From Enoplolaimus lenunculus (Eukaryota > Nematoda > Enoplea > Enoplida > Thoracostomopsidae): 64,000 bases of DNA. The translations under genes and the position numbers were made by a program. Below are positions 21,022 to 41,806 of this stretch, one piece after another. Each line of letters begins with the position of its first letter. Position 1 is the first letter of the stretch. The notes below the pieces were generated by a model. The model was not told where the DNA came from. It saw only the letters and a list, made by a program, of their open reading frames with translations, and made no database searches. The DNA lies in NCBI GenBank assembly GCA_030248215.1, contig JASANG010003825.1, positions 124,001 to 188,000 of the forward strand, given 5' to 3'.

Positions 21022-21980
21022 CTAGTGGGAACGCAGAGTACGAGTTGGTAGTTCGAACACTTCCATAGGTGACCAGTAATCGAATCGGTGTTGCACAATG
21101 TTAGAAGTATACTTCCTCACGCAAAACTGCTTCACCTTAGCAAATGGAATACTTAGCAAATGGAATATTGGGCCTGCGCCCGCTAAAAATTTTAGTAGCC
21201 AATTGTTTAAGGTCCTTAAAATCTGCATATTTCAAGTCGTGCACGGCTTTGTACGGCTTGTTAGGTCTAGCAAGCCAAATTACATTCACCCAATCAGTTG
21301 GGACGTAAATGGCAACATTTTTTTGATGTTGACTCTATACACGAACGCATATTATCGCAACTCATTTGCGCGCGGTCTGATTCTAAGAAACTATGCCAAA
21401 TAGATTGTGGTCCATTCTCCTACCGAACCCAGGAAATAAGAGCTGCGAAAGAAAACGTGATTTTGCCAGCCACAGGCATTGCAGAAAATTGAAATTTCTG
21501 TGGCACAGCTCTGCAGTTGTTTAAAATAAAGCAATAAACAGCTGCCGATTTCTGTAGCTTCTCTATTACCTTCAGCTTCCTTTCAAAAGTAGCAGTGGCC
21601 GTCCCGCAAGTTTTCGTCTCATGTAGTGGAATTATAAGTGGATTGTTTTCGCTTGTAAAACAGTGACGAAACTGTTGCGGAGAGGTATATACAGAACAAC
21701 CTCTAAGTCAAGTGTAATGCAATGAAACTGCTCACATTCTTATGCCTTTTTGCATGATGGCCCAACTGCTGTCGTGCCTCCAGCTTCCTGCGTTGGTGTA
21801 ACTGATATTCTTGTTCCAAATCTAATTCGTTCTTATTGCATACTTTGCATCGGTCTTTTTTGGGTTTGCGTATTGCAATGTTCAGTTGTCTAACTACTTT
21901 TTGTACTTGACTCTGAAACGGGTGTGACATCAAGCTCTTAACAATACGCAACATACATTCGATGCATTGCCTCATTTGCC
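21022..21980 (-). pseudogene. Decayed transposon-derived protein remnant
   Basis: Minus-strand pieces. 21703-21975 contains KPKKDRCKVCNKNELDLEQEY followed by a His/Arg-rich helix, and 21022-21228 contains PFAKVKQFCVRKYTSN, then WSPMEVFELP. The order 'K-K-D-x-C-x-x-C' and a later 'V-x-F-x-h-x-Y' resembles a widespread uncharacterised family, probably RNase-H-like transposase-derived, that is abundant in arthropod genomes. The frame is interrupted between the pieces. Lying just inside the inverted-repeat fragment at 20838, it may be cargo of that element. Family assignment is tentative. Confidence 0.4.
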
Positions 21981-21989
21981 AGAATATTT

Positions 21990-23660
21990 CGAAAATATTT
22001 TTCTTGGACTTTAAGCGTCGCCATAAGATTAATTTGCATACTGGAACCTTCGTTCAGCTCGGATCGAACTACTATGAGGTCGTACTGAGGTAATATTTTC
22101 GCGTATATTGACGTTGTGAGCCGCTAGTCAGTTGCACAGTCGTAATGTGGTGGCAAATAAACGCACGTGTCAGAAAAAACTGTAACAGAATTTGGTGCAA
22201 TCTACGCGTTGGACTGCACGTGCTGGTATAATTTTGTTATTTCGCCTAACATACTGCTTGCCTTGCGCCCGTAATTCCCTCACGATCTGTCAGGATTTTT
22301 TGCCGATGACGATTGTAATCAGGGTCTGCTGCATAGCTGTCTTCCACTGCGTATTGCTAAGGAAGTTCCAATTTCATGGTTTTCACTACATGCGTCACCA
22401 GACTGTGCATGCCGGTAGTCGCCATACACCGGTGCTGCGGCTCCGCGATTACTTTGAATGCCGCTTCGGCGTTAAAAGGCAAAGTCTGGCTTTCACCACA
22501 AGCACCCGAAGAGGCTCCGGCAGTGGCCTCCGCCTCGGGGGAAGTTTCCAATGGCGCATGTCGCGCCTGAAGTGCTTAACTTAGCTTTTGAAGTTTGCGC
22601 CACTGATTTTATAGGGGGCCCTTGCAGCTATCATGAGTGCATCAATTATATCGAATGACCTGGACGCGATACAGTATGTTGCTGCTTGAACAATCAAGTT
22701 TCTGCATTTTATGTGGTCGAACGTATCCATACAGATCATCCCCAAAAAAGAAAGAAATACAAGTTTTTTGGAGCTCGGCTGGGATACGTTGTGTCGTCAG
22801 AGCCTATAGCAGGCCAGTTAACGCGCCCAAACATACCCGATAATAATCGTCCACCTTGTACTGAACGTCATTAATGACGTACATTTTGAAAGCATCAATA
22901 ATAAGCATTTTAAAATATAACGTTGTACATTTAAAGTAGCATACTGAAAAAGTTGTAGACCGTTTTGCTCATTTCGGCGAGGTCACCCCCCGCACTTACT
23001 AACTGCTGCTGTAAGACGTATTGCTGATCCAAAACTTGCAAATGAAAATCAGGTTATTTAATTCCGTTTTCCGCAAAAACCTGGTTTTGTTACAAATATC
23101 AGGACACTAAGGAGCAATATGTCACACGATGGGTAGGCCCACACAGCCGCATTTCGTTAACGTGAAATAATACATATGCAAAAACTCCTAAAATTTATCA
23201 ATCCATAAGATGTCTTTTGGTTATGTGCATTATATACATTTTAAAGTAATGTTCCAAGACGTATCAACATATGCCTTTTGATCATTTTACAAGTTTATAA
23301 TTTCCTATGTACGTAAAGGCCGTATTATGATACTGTTTTGCTCTGTTACCATTTGATATGGGCAATTGCAAAATGAAATTTATCGCGATTTATGCTAAGT
23401 ATCTGCGTTACGACCACTGCTATAGACATTGTACATAAACGAATCGTCATTTTTTGGGTGTAATGCTCAGATTTTAAAGCCTAAACAAGGCACGATTCGC
23501 ACTGTTAGATTTAAAGAAATGTTTAATTGAAAAAATTTGATAAGCTAGTCTTTGAACATCAGTAGTTTAACAAATCTTGCAGATATATATTACCACCTGA
23601 TATTATTTTTCAATACTATGATGATTTCATTGATACAGTTTATACTGTATACCACCTCTG
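21990..23660. other. Spacer downstream of KAP3, no supported gene
   Basis: A GC-richer stretch at 22190-22600 gives overlapping open frames on both strands, none with a recognisable domain or good splice signals. It may be further decayed coding sequence of the element represented at 21022. From 22880 to 23660 the sequence is AT-rich and featureless. Confidence 0.35.
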
Positions 23661-23672
23661 TTCACAGCCAGG

Positions 23673-33255
<9,583 letters not shown>

Positions 33256-33359
33256 CACTATAACTTCATGCGGATCAAGAACAAACATTTCAATTTATAG
33301 ACAATAACTAGTCGTAGTTGAATTAAAAGTACTGACCCAAATTTGGACCGACTTTTTGA

Positions 33360-33800
33360 ATCCGTCTAGGTAAATATTCCAAGCTTATATAAGCTAAAAA
33401 GCTAATTTCTTAGTAGTTGCTATTCATCTATCGGTTTTAGAGGTTTACAAACGATTTATTCAGATTCCTAGCAAACTATTTAGCACTGACAACAAAAATT
33501 TGGACTAAACCTATTACGCTAATGCTCATTAGTAAGTGACTTGTCAAGCTATTAATTTATATGTACGTATTGAAACTTATACGTTAAAATCACATTTCTC
33601 GCACCCAAAAATCTTCAAACAATGAAATTATATCGGTTGTCACTGTGATAAATAGCGAAAAGCTGTGAAAACTCATAATTATAGTTTAATCTATTATTCA
33701 ATTTAAACCGGAAGCTAATACACAGTTTAGAATTTTGAAATCCCAATGCAGTGTTAATATCTAACGACAATAAGCTTTCCAACAAAAAACTTTATAAATC
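33360..33800. repeat. Diverged copy of the about 170-bp repeat, upstream of KAP3
   Basis: Carries GATTTATTCAGATTCC, TCGCACCCAAAAATC and the terminal 'AAATCGGTTCA' block seen at 31925-32790, but more decayed. Confidence 0.5.
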
Positions 33801-34126
33801 GGTTCATTCACAATCGGACTCCCAAGTACTCAACACAAATCGCTTCGCAGAACTCTGAGCTTCGCTTGCAGTTTCGCTTCGTTTAAAAAGTTGTGTCTAA
33901 ACGTCGTTTTTTTCAAAATAATTTTAAATTACTGTGTGTAGAATTTTCCTAGTGGTAAGGGCCCCAAAACCCTTCCGAGTTTCCCACTCCGACTCCCTCC
34001 ACAACGCCTCCTACAAGCACAAAACCAATTTATAATTTGCAGATTTTTAAACAATAACTTATGCATTGTATGCCAGTGCAGCGAGCCTGCCCAAAAAGTT
34101 TGCACAGTTACTTGTAGACACCACGC

Positions 34127-34228
34127 CAGGGTGCAACCGGAATTACAATTTACCGGAACCGGAATTTGAAAATTTTACCGGAACCGGAAGGTGAAAAAAT
34201 GCCGGAACGGAATTCCGGTTGCACCCTG
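34127..34228. mobile_element. hAT-type MITE with CCGGAA-rich interior
   Basis: A 102-bp element with ends CAGGGTGCAACCGGAATT and the reverse complement AATTCCGGTTGCACCCTG. It is flanked by the perfect 8-bp duplication CACCACGC (34119-34126 and 34229-34236). CAG...CTG ends with 8-bp duplications are the hAT signature. The interior repeats ACCGGAACCGGAA. It is a reference copy for a family scattered through 34700-38800, 44600-47210 and 63480. Confidence 0.85.
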
Positions 34229-34699
34229 CACCACGCGATTGATAAATGCTGAATGGAATAGCCAAGATATTCATAATCAGTAACTATAATGCTGCAAACT
34301 CACTTGGCACTGCCCAAAATATAACGCAGTTAGACATAGAATGTTATTGCATAATTGTATCGCAATACTTATTACATCTATTGTATCGCACATATTATAT
34401 CGCAATGCATAAAAATTGACAGGTCTATTTATGACATTATGTACTGCAGCTATAAAAACAAAAGCATGAAGAGTCTTACACTTTACGGCAGGCTTTGAAT
34501 GTCGGTACAGAGCCGGATGCAATCGGTTCTGTTTGTCTTGATAAGCAATACGTTACAGCTAACGCTGACTGTTCAGGGATCAGATCAATTTTAACATTGA
34601 CAACTCTAAATGTAAACAACGAGTGAACTAAATATATACCTATGCGTTATATGCATCAGCATCAGTATTGTCCTTCGTTTCATAAAAACCATTATTACG

Positions 34700-35110
34700 T
34701 ACATTTACACAGGATGCAATCGGATAGTTATTTACTGGATACCGGAACCGGATTGTTAATTTTTTACCGGAACCGAATGTAGCCTTTACAGATGTGCACT
34801 GATAAATCTATTTGAGTTGCGCAATAGTGTACGATCATTGAATTGTTAGCCTGAACTTTTCATTTTCACTGCGGCATATCAAAATTTGTACTTCATGATT
34901 TTACCAGAAATGCAATCGCAGTAAGATGATGAAAACGCTCACCTACAAGAACAGTTTTTGAATTACGCGAAAATTGCCGTAAATATCCGGTATATATCAG
35001 GTAAAACTGCCTAATATGGAATACAGGTTTCGTTTCTCGCTGGATAATATACCGAACCCGGGTATCCGGTCGCACAATAGTATTATAACCCAAGAATAAA
35101 ACATGAAAGC
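34700..35110. repeat. Decayed CCGGA/ATCCGG-type hAT MITE sequence
   Basis: Contains GGATGCAATCGGATAG, ACCGGAACCGGATTG and, further on, GGGTATCCGGTCGCAC. These are variants of the ends seen at 34127, here with nested or broken copies. No clean target duplication was found. Confidence 0.45.
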
Positions 35111-36029
35111 GTGTAGTTTTGACTAACATCAATTTCGTATGGAAATCAGTTAAGGTAAAATTTACGAAATCTAAATTTCGCATATTAAATTCATGGCTTT
35201 TGTATATATTGCTCACATTAGAACAATTTTGGCGTATGGTGGTATTGTTTTGTCTATATTCAACGCATCCGTGACAAATAAATAAATCGGCAAAACGCCT
35301 TATTTTGTTTGAATAAAAGTGTACAAAATATAATACATTGTAGTCACGATGTTTAATTGATGTATATACTTATTTTATACAGTTTTCCCTATATGCAAAA
35401 GCTGAATGCAACCGAATACCACCGGAGTCGCTAACGTCAATTCGCAGTTTTGGCATTCCTTTTTATGTGCATATTTCGACAAAAAACTTAATCACTCTAA
35501 TTTAGTATTGATTGTTGTAACGTACCATTTTATGATAATTTTGCTAATACACGGGTTGTGGTATACCTATGTGTTGCATGTGATGGACCTCATCATAGTC
35601 CGTATCTTGACCTCGAAATTAAACACTAACCATCATAAACGATTACCTATACTCCCGAAAAGCGCCGATTATTACCGATACCGATGCCGATTAATCGGCA
35701 CATCCCTAACAATAAGTTCGATTTAAACCTTGTTCAAGCTAAAAAACCTATCATAGTATTACATAGTATAATTAGATAGTTAAAAAATCGAAAATTATGC
35801 ACACTATCTAAGAAATCAATGATTACCGGATTATTACCATTTCACACAACAAAACCATATTCTAATATCAGACGTACGTATATAAATTTTAAACAACTAA
35901 GACATGTAGACAGGATTTCATTAACTTAAATTTACCTTCCGGACGATATATTGATCATCGGTATGTGCTCTGCACAATTTTAAGATGTGACATTTTTAGA
36001 AGCTCGTCTTCAAAATTATATGTGCATAT

Positions 36030-36435
36030 CAGGGTTGCAACAGGAACAAGATTTTAGCGGAACGGGAATTGAATTTCTTTGCAAGAACCGAAACAGGAAC
36101 ATGAACCAGGATTGGATATAATTTTCATTACCAAATTAAACACTTGTCTAAAAATGGTTTAAACGAATTTTAAGCAAGTTCATCATAAGTTTTGCGAAAA
36201 CATACCTGTCAGAAAAGTTATTACCAAAACTGAATTAATTTCAAAAACACACATTTCGAAATAACAGTTTTTCAAAGACAAAGTTTCCAATATTCAAATT
36301 TTCATGAATAATTAATTTTACACAAAACCGTAAAAATTACGGTTCTTGCATCTGTGAATGCCAGAACAGGACCAGGAATTTAATTTTTGCAGGAATTCCG
36401 GCCAGAACAGAAATTCCGGTTGATCCCTGACCCTG
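36030..36435. mobile_element. hAT-type non-autonomous element, 406 bp
   Basis: Begins CAGGGTTGCAACAGGAAC and ends CCCTGACCCTG, flanked by the perfect 8-bp duplication GTGCATAT (36022-36029 and 36436-36443). The interior is rich in GGAAC words and has no reading frame. Confidence 0.8.
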
Positions 36436-36445
36436 GTGCATATCA

Positions 36446-36880
36446 AATTGCAACCGGAATTAAAATTTACCGGAACTGGAATTTGAAAAAATTACCGGAA
36501 ACGGAAACCGGAACCAGAACGGGAAAATGAAAAACACATGTCACGGAAAAATTTATTTTGTATTTTTGCTATTATTTATAGAATAATCCTTGCTGAAAAG
36601 AGTATGTATTCACTTTATACGTATGCTGTATTTAAGATTTTCATAATCCACGCAAGCGGAATCTACCTTCGGTGGTTTATTGTCCGCGATTGTCAAGACT
36701 TACATACTATACGAATGAAATGTATAATTTTTATCATCACTTTTTAGTAAAATATCTTAATTTCCATCTACCAATATTTAATACCAGAATTTTTAATTCC
36801 GGTAAATTTACTGGAACCAGAAGTGAAAGGTGGAAATATGTCGGAACCGGGATTCCGATTGCACCATGACTGCACCATAT
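36446..36880. repeat. Further hAT MITE copy adjoining the previous element
   Basis: Starts TTGCAACCGGAATTAAAATT and ends near GATTCCGATTGCACCATG, inverted relative to each other. A sister interior occurs at 44440-44740. The terminal CAGGG is decayed on both sides. Confidence 0.5.
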
Positions 36881-36995
36881 TATAAACGGAAAGGCTTAAA
36901 CACTAGCAACCATAAACGGTTACAATTTTCTGAGAACGGCTCATTTTAAGTATTTTTTCGAACATAAAAGCAAGACTAAACTGTTTACTGATCAG

Positions 36996-37291
36996 CATGA
37001 TGCCGCTGGAATTCCGGTTCAGGCAAAAATACCAGTAGTAAATTTTGGTCGATAGAAATTAAGATATTTCACTAAAAAATGACGATATAAAAATTAAATC
37101 GATTTCATTAGTATATTACGTAAACCTTGGCAGTCTCCGAAAATAAATCATTGAAGGCAGATTTTGCTTCCGTGGAATATTAAAATCTAAAAAACATTTT
37201 TCAATGGCATGTATTTTTCATTTTCCGGTTCCGTTTTCAGTAATTTTTTCAAATTACGGTTCCGGTAAATTGTAATTCCCGTTGCACCCTG
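36996..37291. mobile_element. hAT-type MITE, 296 bp
   Basis: The right end AATTCCCGTTGCACCCTG is clear; the left end (CATGATGCCGCTGGAATT) is decayed. Flanks CTGATCAG and CTGATCAA agree at seven of eight positions, as expected for an old 8-bp duplication. Confidence 0.6.
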
Positions 37292-38894
37292 CTGATCAAA
37301 TGATCTGATATACGCCAACAAGTAAAATTGATAGCATTCCAAGTCCAACTAACTGCTAAGTGCAAAATGTATGTGCAATTTCGTGCAGTGGCGATACCGA
37401 TACTCACGAAAAGTGCCTATATTACTGATGCCGATTAATCGGTACATTCCTGATTGAAATCAACCGTTTTCGTTAAATTTTAACCGTCTATGGTTGTAGG
37501 GTTTAAGTTTTCGCGTTTATTATAATGTAAATATATATACGTAGTAATCATAACGGTTCTTTAGACGAAAACTATGAGACCCAATTTGATATAAAATTTT
37601 TTTGCAGCTTTCCTTTGTATATAAGTGGTACGAAATACTATCGGCAGCCCTCATAGATAGTACACTTACACGAATGTGTTATATAACTAGGTACAATTCA
37701 GTTCAGAGTCCTAACATTAACTAAGTTTTTTTCCCAATAGGAACATGAATTGAATTTTTAACAGGAACAGGACCGGGATTTAAAATAATTTTCTTCACCG
37801 AATTTGGTTGTCGACTTTTGAGAAAACTAGCCAAAAAATCAAATTTATAAATAAAATTGAATTATATAATTACGAAAACACTCATTTCGATATTTTTCAA
37901 TATTTAAATGATTATAAATTCGTCACAAAGCGTAAATAATTCGGTTCCGGCATTTTTGAATCGGTGTAGCTTATTTAGTCGAATTGGTTATTTTTTAGGC
38001 CTGGGAAACAATTGTGTGACATTTTTGTGTCACTTGCATTGCTGTAATAATTGGCGCGCGGACGTATTTTGATTAGCCATCCCGTATGCTGTGTCAGACA
38101 AATTTTGTTGGCCGTATAACCCTAGGGTAAAAGTTTTTAACGTTGAAAGTCGGAAAAACGGTAATTGACATAAACAGGACGGGACTAACGGGCTTGTGTT
38201 TTATCATTTTGCGTTTTGTCTTACTATTTGCCAGTAAAGCGGATAAACAGTGTCTTATAACATCATACTAGTCGTAGGATTGTGTAAAATTGCGTTAAAA
38301 CTGTTCCAGAATCGACCGGAAACTAGACCATATCCGCCTTAGGATCGAACGAGGATGCAGGGTGTTACACAATGGAATACCCGAATACAGAGCGCACACC
38401 ATGGTGCAACCGCATATCCGGTTCCGATTTAATATTCGGCAAGAACTGATATCTACATCTGGTTCCGGTATCCAATATAACCTACCGAATTCCGGATCTT
38501 GTTGGGATTACATTTCTGGGCAAATCAAAAAGTTCAAGTTTTGATATGTTATCATAAACTTTCTACTTCTTTAAGCGAGCGATGATTTAATGCATCTTGA
38601 CATTAAATAATTCCAGTTTATCGGCAGCAATTATGAACTTTATAACACATCGAAACCTTGAGAACGCTCAAAATATAGCGAAAAATAAATTATTTTAACA
38701 TATACAATATCCAGTATCCGGTTCCTGTTCCGGTAAAAAATTCAATATCCGTATCCGGTAAATTAATATCCAGTCGCAGCCTGGCACACACACAATAAAG
38801 TCAACACGTAGTACACATTGCATAGTAGCTGCGCAGTATACAGCGTAGTACACTAGCAAACAATGCATATAATAACTCACACAAGTAGGTGAAA

Positions 38895-39000
38895 CAGTGT
38901 CGCGATAGCTCTGTTGGTGAGAGCGTTAGCCCGGTTAGCCAAAGGTTGTTCGTTCGAATCCAGCCGCGATCAATTGCTTCAAATACTTACATACATTGCC
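38895..39000 (+). mobile_element. tRNA-derived SINE, copy A
   Basis: The tRNA-like head GATAGCTCTGTTGGTGAGAG (A box and D arm, 38911-38930) is followed by GTTCGTTCGAATCC (B box and T arm, 38947-38960) and an acceptor-like CGCGA on both sides. A short tail ATCAATTGCTTCAAATACTT follows. The anticodon loop lacks the invariant U33 and the stems have mismatches, so it is not a functional tRNA gene. Confidence 0.7.
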
Positions 39001-39224
39001 CTTTAACTCCGCACAACCTTACATGGTGACCACGATGGGACCGCAAGGGCAGACAGCCGCGGTGTGAGCCCATAAAAAGGTGTGACGGTCAGGGGACGAC
39101 CACCTAGAAAAGAGGGATGTCGGGTAATGCACGATAAAATACCCGAATGCATACCAGATAGCACACACATAAAAAAGTCAGCACGTAATAAACAGCGTAG
39201 ACCACAACAACGCAAATAATAGTT

Positions 39225-39350
39225 AGCAAAAGTTCAGTTGGTAAGCGCGTCCCGAATAGCCAACGGTCGCTGGTTTGAATCCAGTCGTGGTCAATTGCTT
39301 CAATTACTCGCATTAACATAACACTTGCACACATTGCCCTTACGACCGCG
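39225..39350 (+). mobile_element. tRNA-derived SINE, copy B
   Basis: Second copy of the family at 38895. AGTTCAGTTGGTAAGCGCG, then GGTTTGAATCCAGTCGTGG, then the shared tail TCAATTGCTTCAAT and CATTGCCCTTA. Upstream sequences (38785-38890 and 39155-39225) are also related, so head and flank may have been duplicated together. Confidence 0.65.
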
Positions 39351-39359
39351 TAACCCTAC

Positions 39360-40430
39360 ACCGGCTATCAATACATATTGTAAGCTCACAGTTCCACTTC
39401 TAAAATTTAGGTCCCAAAAGAAATTTTACGTTTTTTCAAAAATCAACCACGGGTGATGTGCTATATTTCGATTATGACCATCACTATTTCTGAAGTGAGG
39501 TAGGTGATAGGTGCTGCACACATTTCATAATACTAGTTCTAGCTTGCAAATTATAATGCGAGAAATGACAAGGAAATTGTTTCTAGCCGCAAAAGGTTTC
39601 AATTGTGTGCTACTGTCGAAACGCTTACACATTTTACTAGCGAGTGACAGGTCCTCAAACTGACGAACGCCAATAAGTATGCCCCATGCATTGGTTTCAA
39701 AGATACAATATCTGTCAACGAGTTGTGATTGGTACGGTACTCATTTGAATTTCTTGAATGGGTAAATATCTTCACTTGAGTTAGCCATTACTTGCTCCGT
39801 ACATGGAAAACGTAAAACGCAAGCGCTCTAAAATGATTATAGCCATTTTTTCTGACAGCTTGGAATACACTTGTATCCAGTATGTAACATAAAACTCAGT
39901 TATTTAGATGGCTGTTTTGCTATCTGCGTCTTCTGCGTATTTTACTGTTCGTTCGGCAGAAAAAACCTAAAAGTCTTCGCAAAAACAGATACAAATACAT
40001 CCTTTTTCGAAAGTCGTTGTACTGTTAACGGTATGTATATAGCTAGTGCTTTTAATTTGGTGAACTATTTGGTCGAGGTCCGTTTATAAGAAAAAGGCCG
40101 TTTCAAATAAATTGGATCTTTTTACGTATCGTTCGGCGACAACTGTATATATAAAGATAAATATAGCATTGCTCTTGATAAGCTATTGAGTAGAGTTTAA
40201 CTGATTCGCCAGATAAGTGACCTGAGTTCAATGGCTAGTTTACTTCTGTTTTTGTTCTCAACGATAGCTTGATTCCTGTAATGGAGCAAATATCGTGTTC
40301 TCGCTTGGATTCTGTGACGTTTGATGCTTTTGTTATTGAACGGATGGTAATAGTGCATTTGCTTAACGTAAGTTCACCACCACTAATTGGCATATCCAGT
40401 TTCAAGCATTTGATGTCATTTAAGTAATCA
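39360..40430. other. Intergenic, nothing recognised
   Basis: About 1 kb between the SINE pair and the LINE relic. Short chance frames only. Confidence 0.35.
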
Positions 40431-40439
40431 ATGCTGTCT

Positions 40440-41460
40440 GATGGCTGTTTTACTGCTAGTGTTATACCAATTTATAAGGAAGGGGTTACGTCTAACTTTG
40501 AAAATTATAGACCAATCTCCCTTTACTAGTGTAGGTTGCAAGGTTATGATGAAAGATTAAATGTTGGAGTTTATGACTGAATTTTTACGGTTTTGCGGCA
40601 AATTGTTTTTAATCATTTAAATATTAGAAACTTTGTCTTTGGAAAAATGTAATTTCGACATCAGTGTTTTTGCAATTCAATTTTGTTACGTAATAAACGG
40701 TTTCTGGGGTGTTCTCACAAAACCTAATGATGGAATAGCTGAAAATTCATTTAAGCCATTTTTTGGCACGTTTTCTAAAAAGTCCAACAGTAATTCGATG
40801 ATGAAAATTATTTCCAATTCCTGTTCCAGTTCCTTCAAAGAAATTCAATTCCTGTTCCGGCAAAATTTAGTTTCTGTTGGAACCCTGCTAAACACCAGAT
40901 GTTTCTAAAAATCAATTCGGTTCCTTGCCTTTTCGGTCTACATGTGCACAGTTACTACATAACAGACCGTTTATGGTTTCGTGCAATACTTGAATAACCC
41001 TAAATTTATACGTGTTGATGTTGCCTTCATCGACTTTGCTAAGGCTTTTGATACAGCTAATCATAGAAAACTTGCTACAATTAAAGCTTATGGGTTTACT
41101 GGTGAACTGTTTAATTGGATAAAATCTTTTGTCTCTAATAACTCATCTGGTTGTTGCAGTTTGAAGCCTGCACTAGTTTAGTATTACCTAGTTTGGAATA
41201 TTGTTTACATGCATAAAACGCTGCACTCCTAACTTACTTTGACAAAATAGCAAGAGTATACAGCGCTACTTTACACGCCGTTATGTTGTTAGTTTAGAAG
41301 TGGTTTTGGGACTTAAAATCGCACTTGCAACATTGAATTTAGAGTAATTTGGGAGAACTCCCAGAATATGCAAATGGTTTACCAGTTGTTAGAGCCTGTT
41401 CACATAAGCAATTTGCTAAACGTTTACGTGAAGCACTAAGTAAGTATTTGAAGTACTACC
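40440..41460 (+). pseudogene. LINE reverse-transcriptase relic
   Basis: Pieces of a non-LTR retrotransposon reverse transcriptase in the plus orientation. IPIYKEG then ENYRPISL (about 40470-40525) is the motif before the finger region. VAFIDFAKAFDTANHRKL then YGFTGELFNWIKSFVSN (41017-41139) is motif A and the following helix of the CR1/jockey/RTE type. A C-terminal-like segment (KNAALLTYFDKIARVYSATLH, about 41213-41275) matches the thumb region. The pieces are separated by deletions, unrelated sequence and stops; the catalytic YADD region was not found. It is an old, dead copy just upstream of the endophilin gene. Confidence 0.7.
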
Positions 41461-41806
41461 AAAATATGCCACATATATCACTGTTTTTTAAGTTTGCTTA
41501 GCTGTGTCTTGATTGAATATTCGTGAGGTCTCAACCCTCCTTTTCATCATTAATTTTATTCACAATCATCTACATGTATTTTGTGAATACAATTTTTCTT
41601 TGAATTCATTATAACTAAAATTTCAGGTTCACTTTATCCACTAGCTAGCTATGACGAGATCCCAGAATACTAAATAATTATGATAATAATACCTTCAAAA
41701 TTATGACAAGCTATAGATTTGTGAGAAAATTAAGTGTAATGGAGTGTGTGTGTTTCAGTTGAACGTAATAGCTTCTATATTTCATACGTACTGCATAGAT
41801 ATTGCA

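Noticed and set aside
22192-22600. Frames of 64-130 codons on both strands in a GC-richer patch
   Set aside because: No domain, no splice coherence and mutual overlap; at best decayed sequence of a neighbouring element.
34277-34522. Minus-strand 81-codon frame as the first KAP3 exon
   Set aside because: No resemblance to the KAP3 N-terminus; the LIV...GWFG block at about 33150-33255 aligns better in length and pattern.
38895-39000. Functional tRNA gene
   Set aside because: A and B boxes are good, but acceptor, anticodon and T stems have mismatches, the loop lacks U33, and a second diverged copy with a shared tail lies nearby, so a SINE is more likely.
41009-41181. Intact LINE gene
   Set aside because: Only motif A and the adjoining helix are open; the catalytic YADD motif and the rest of the protein are missing.
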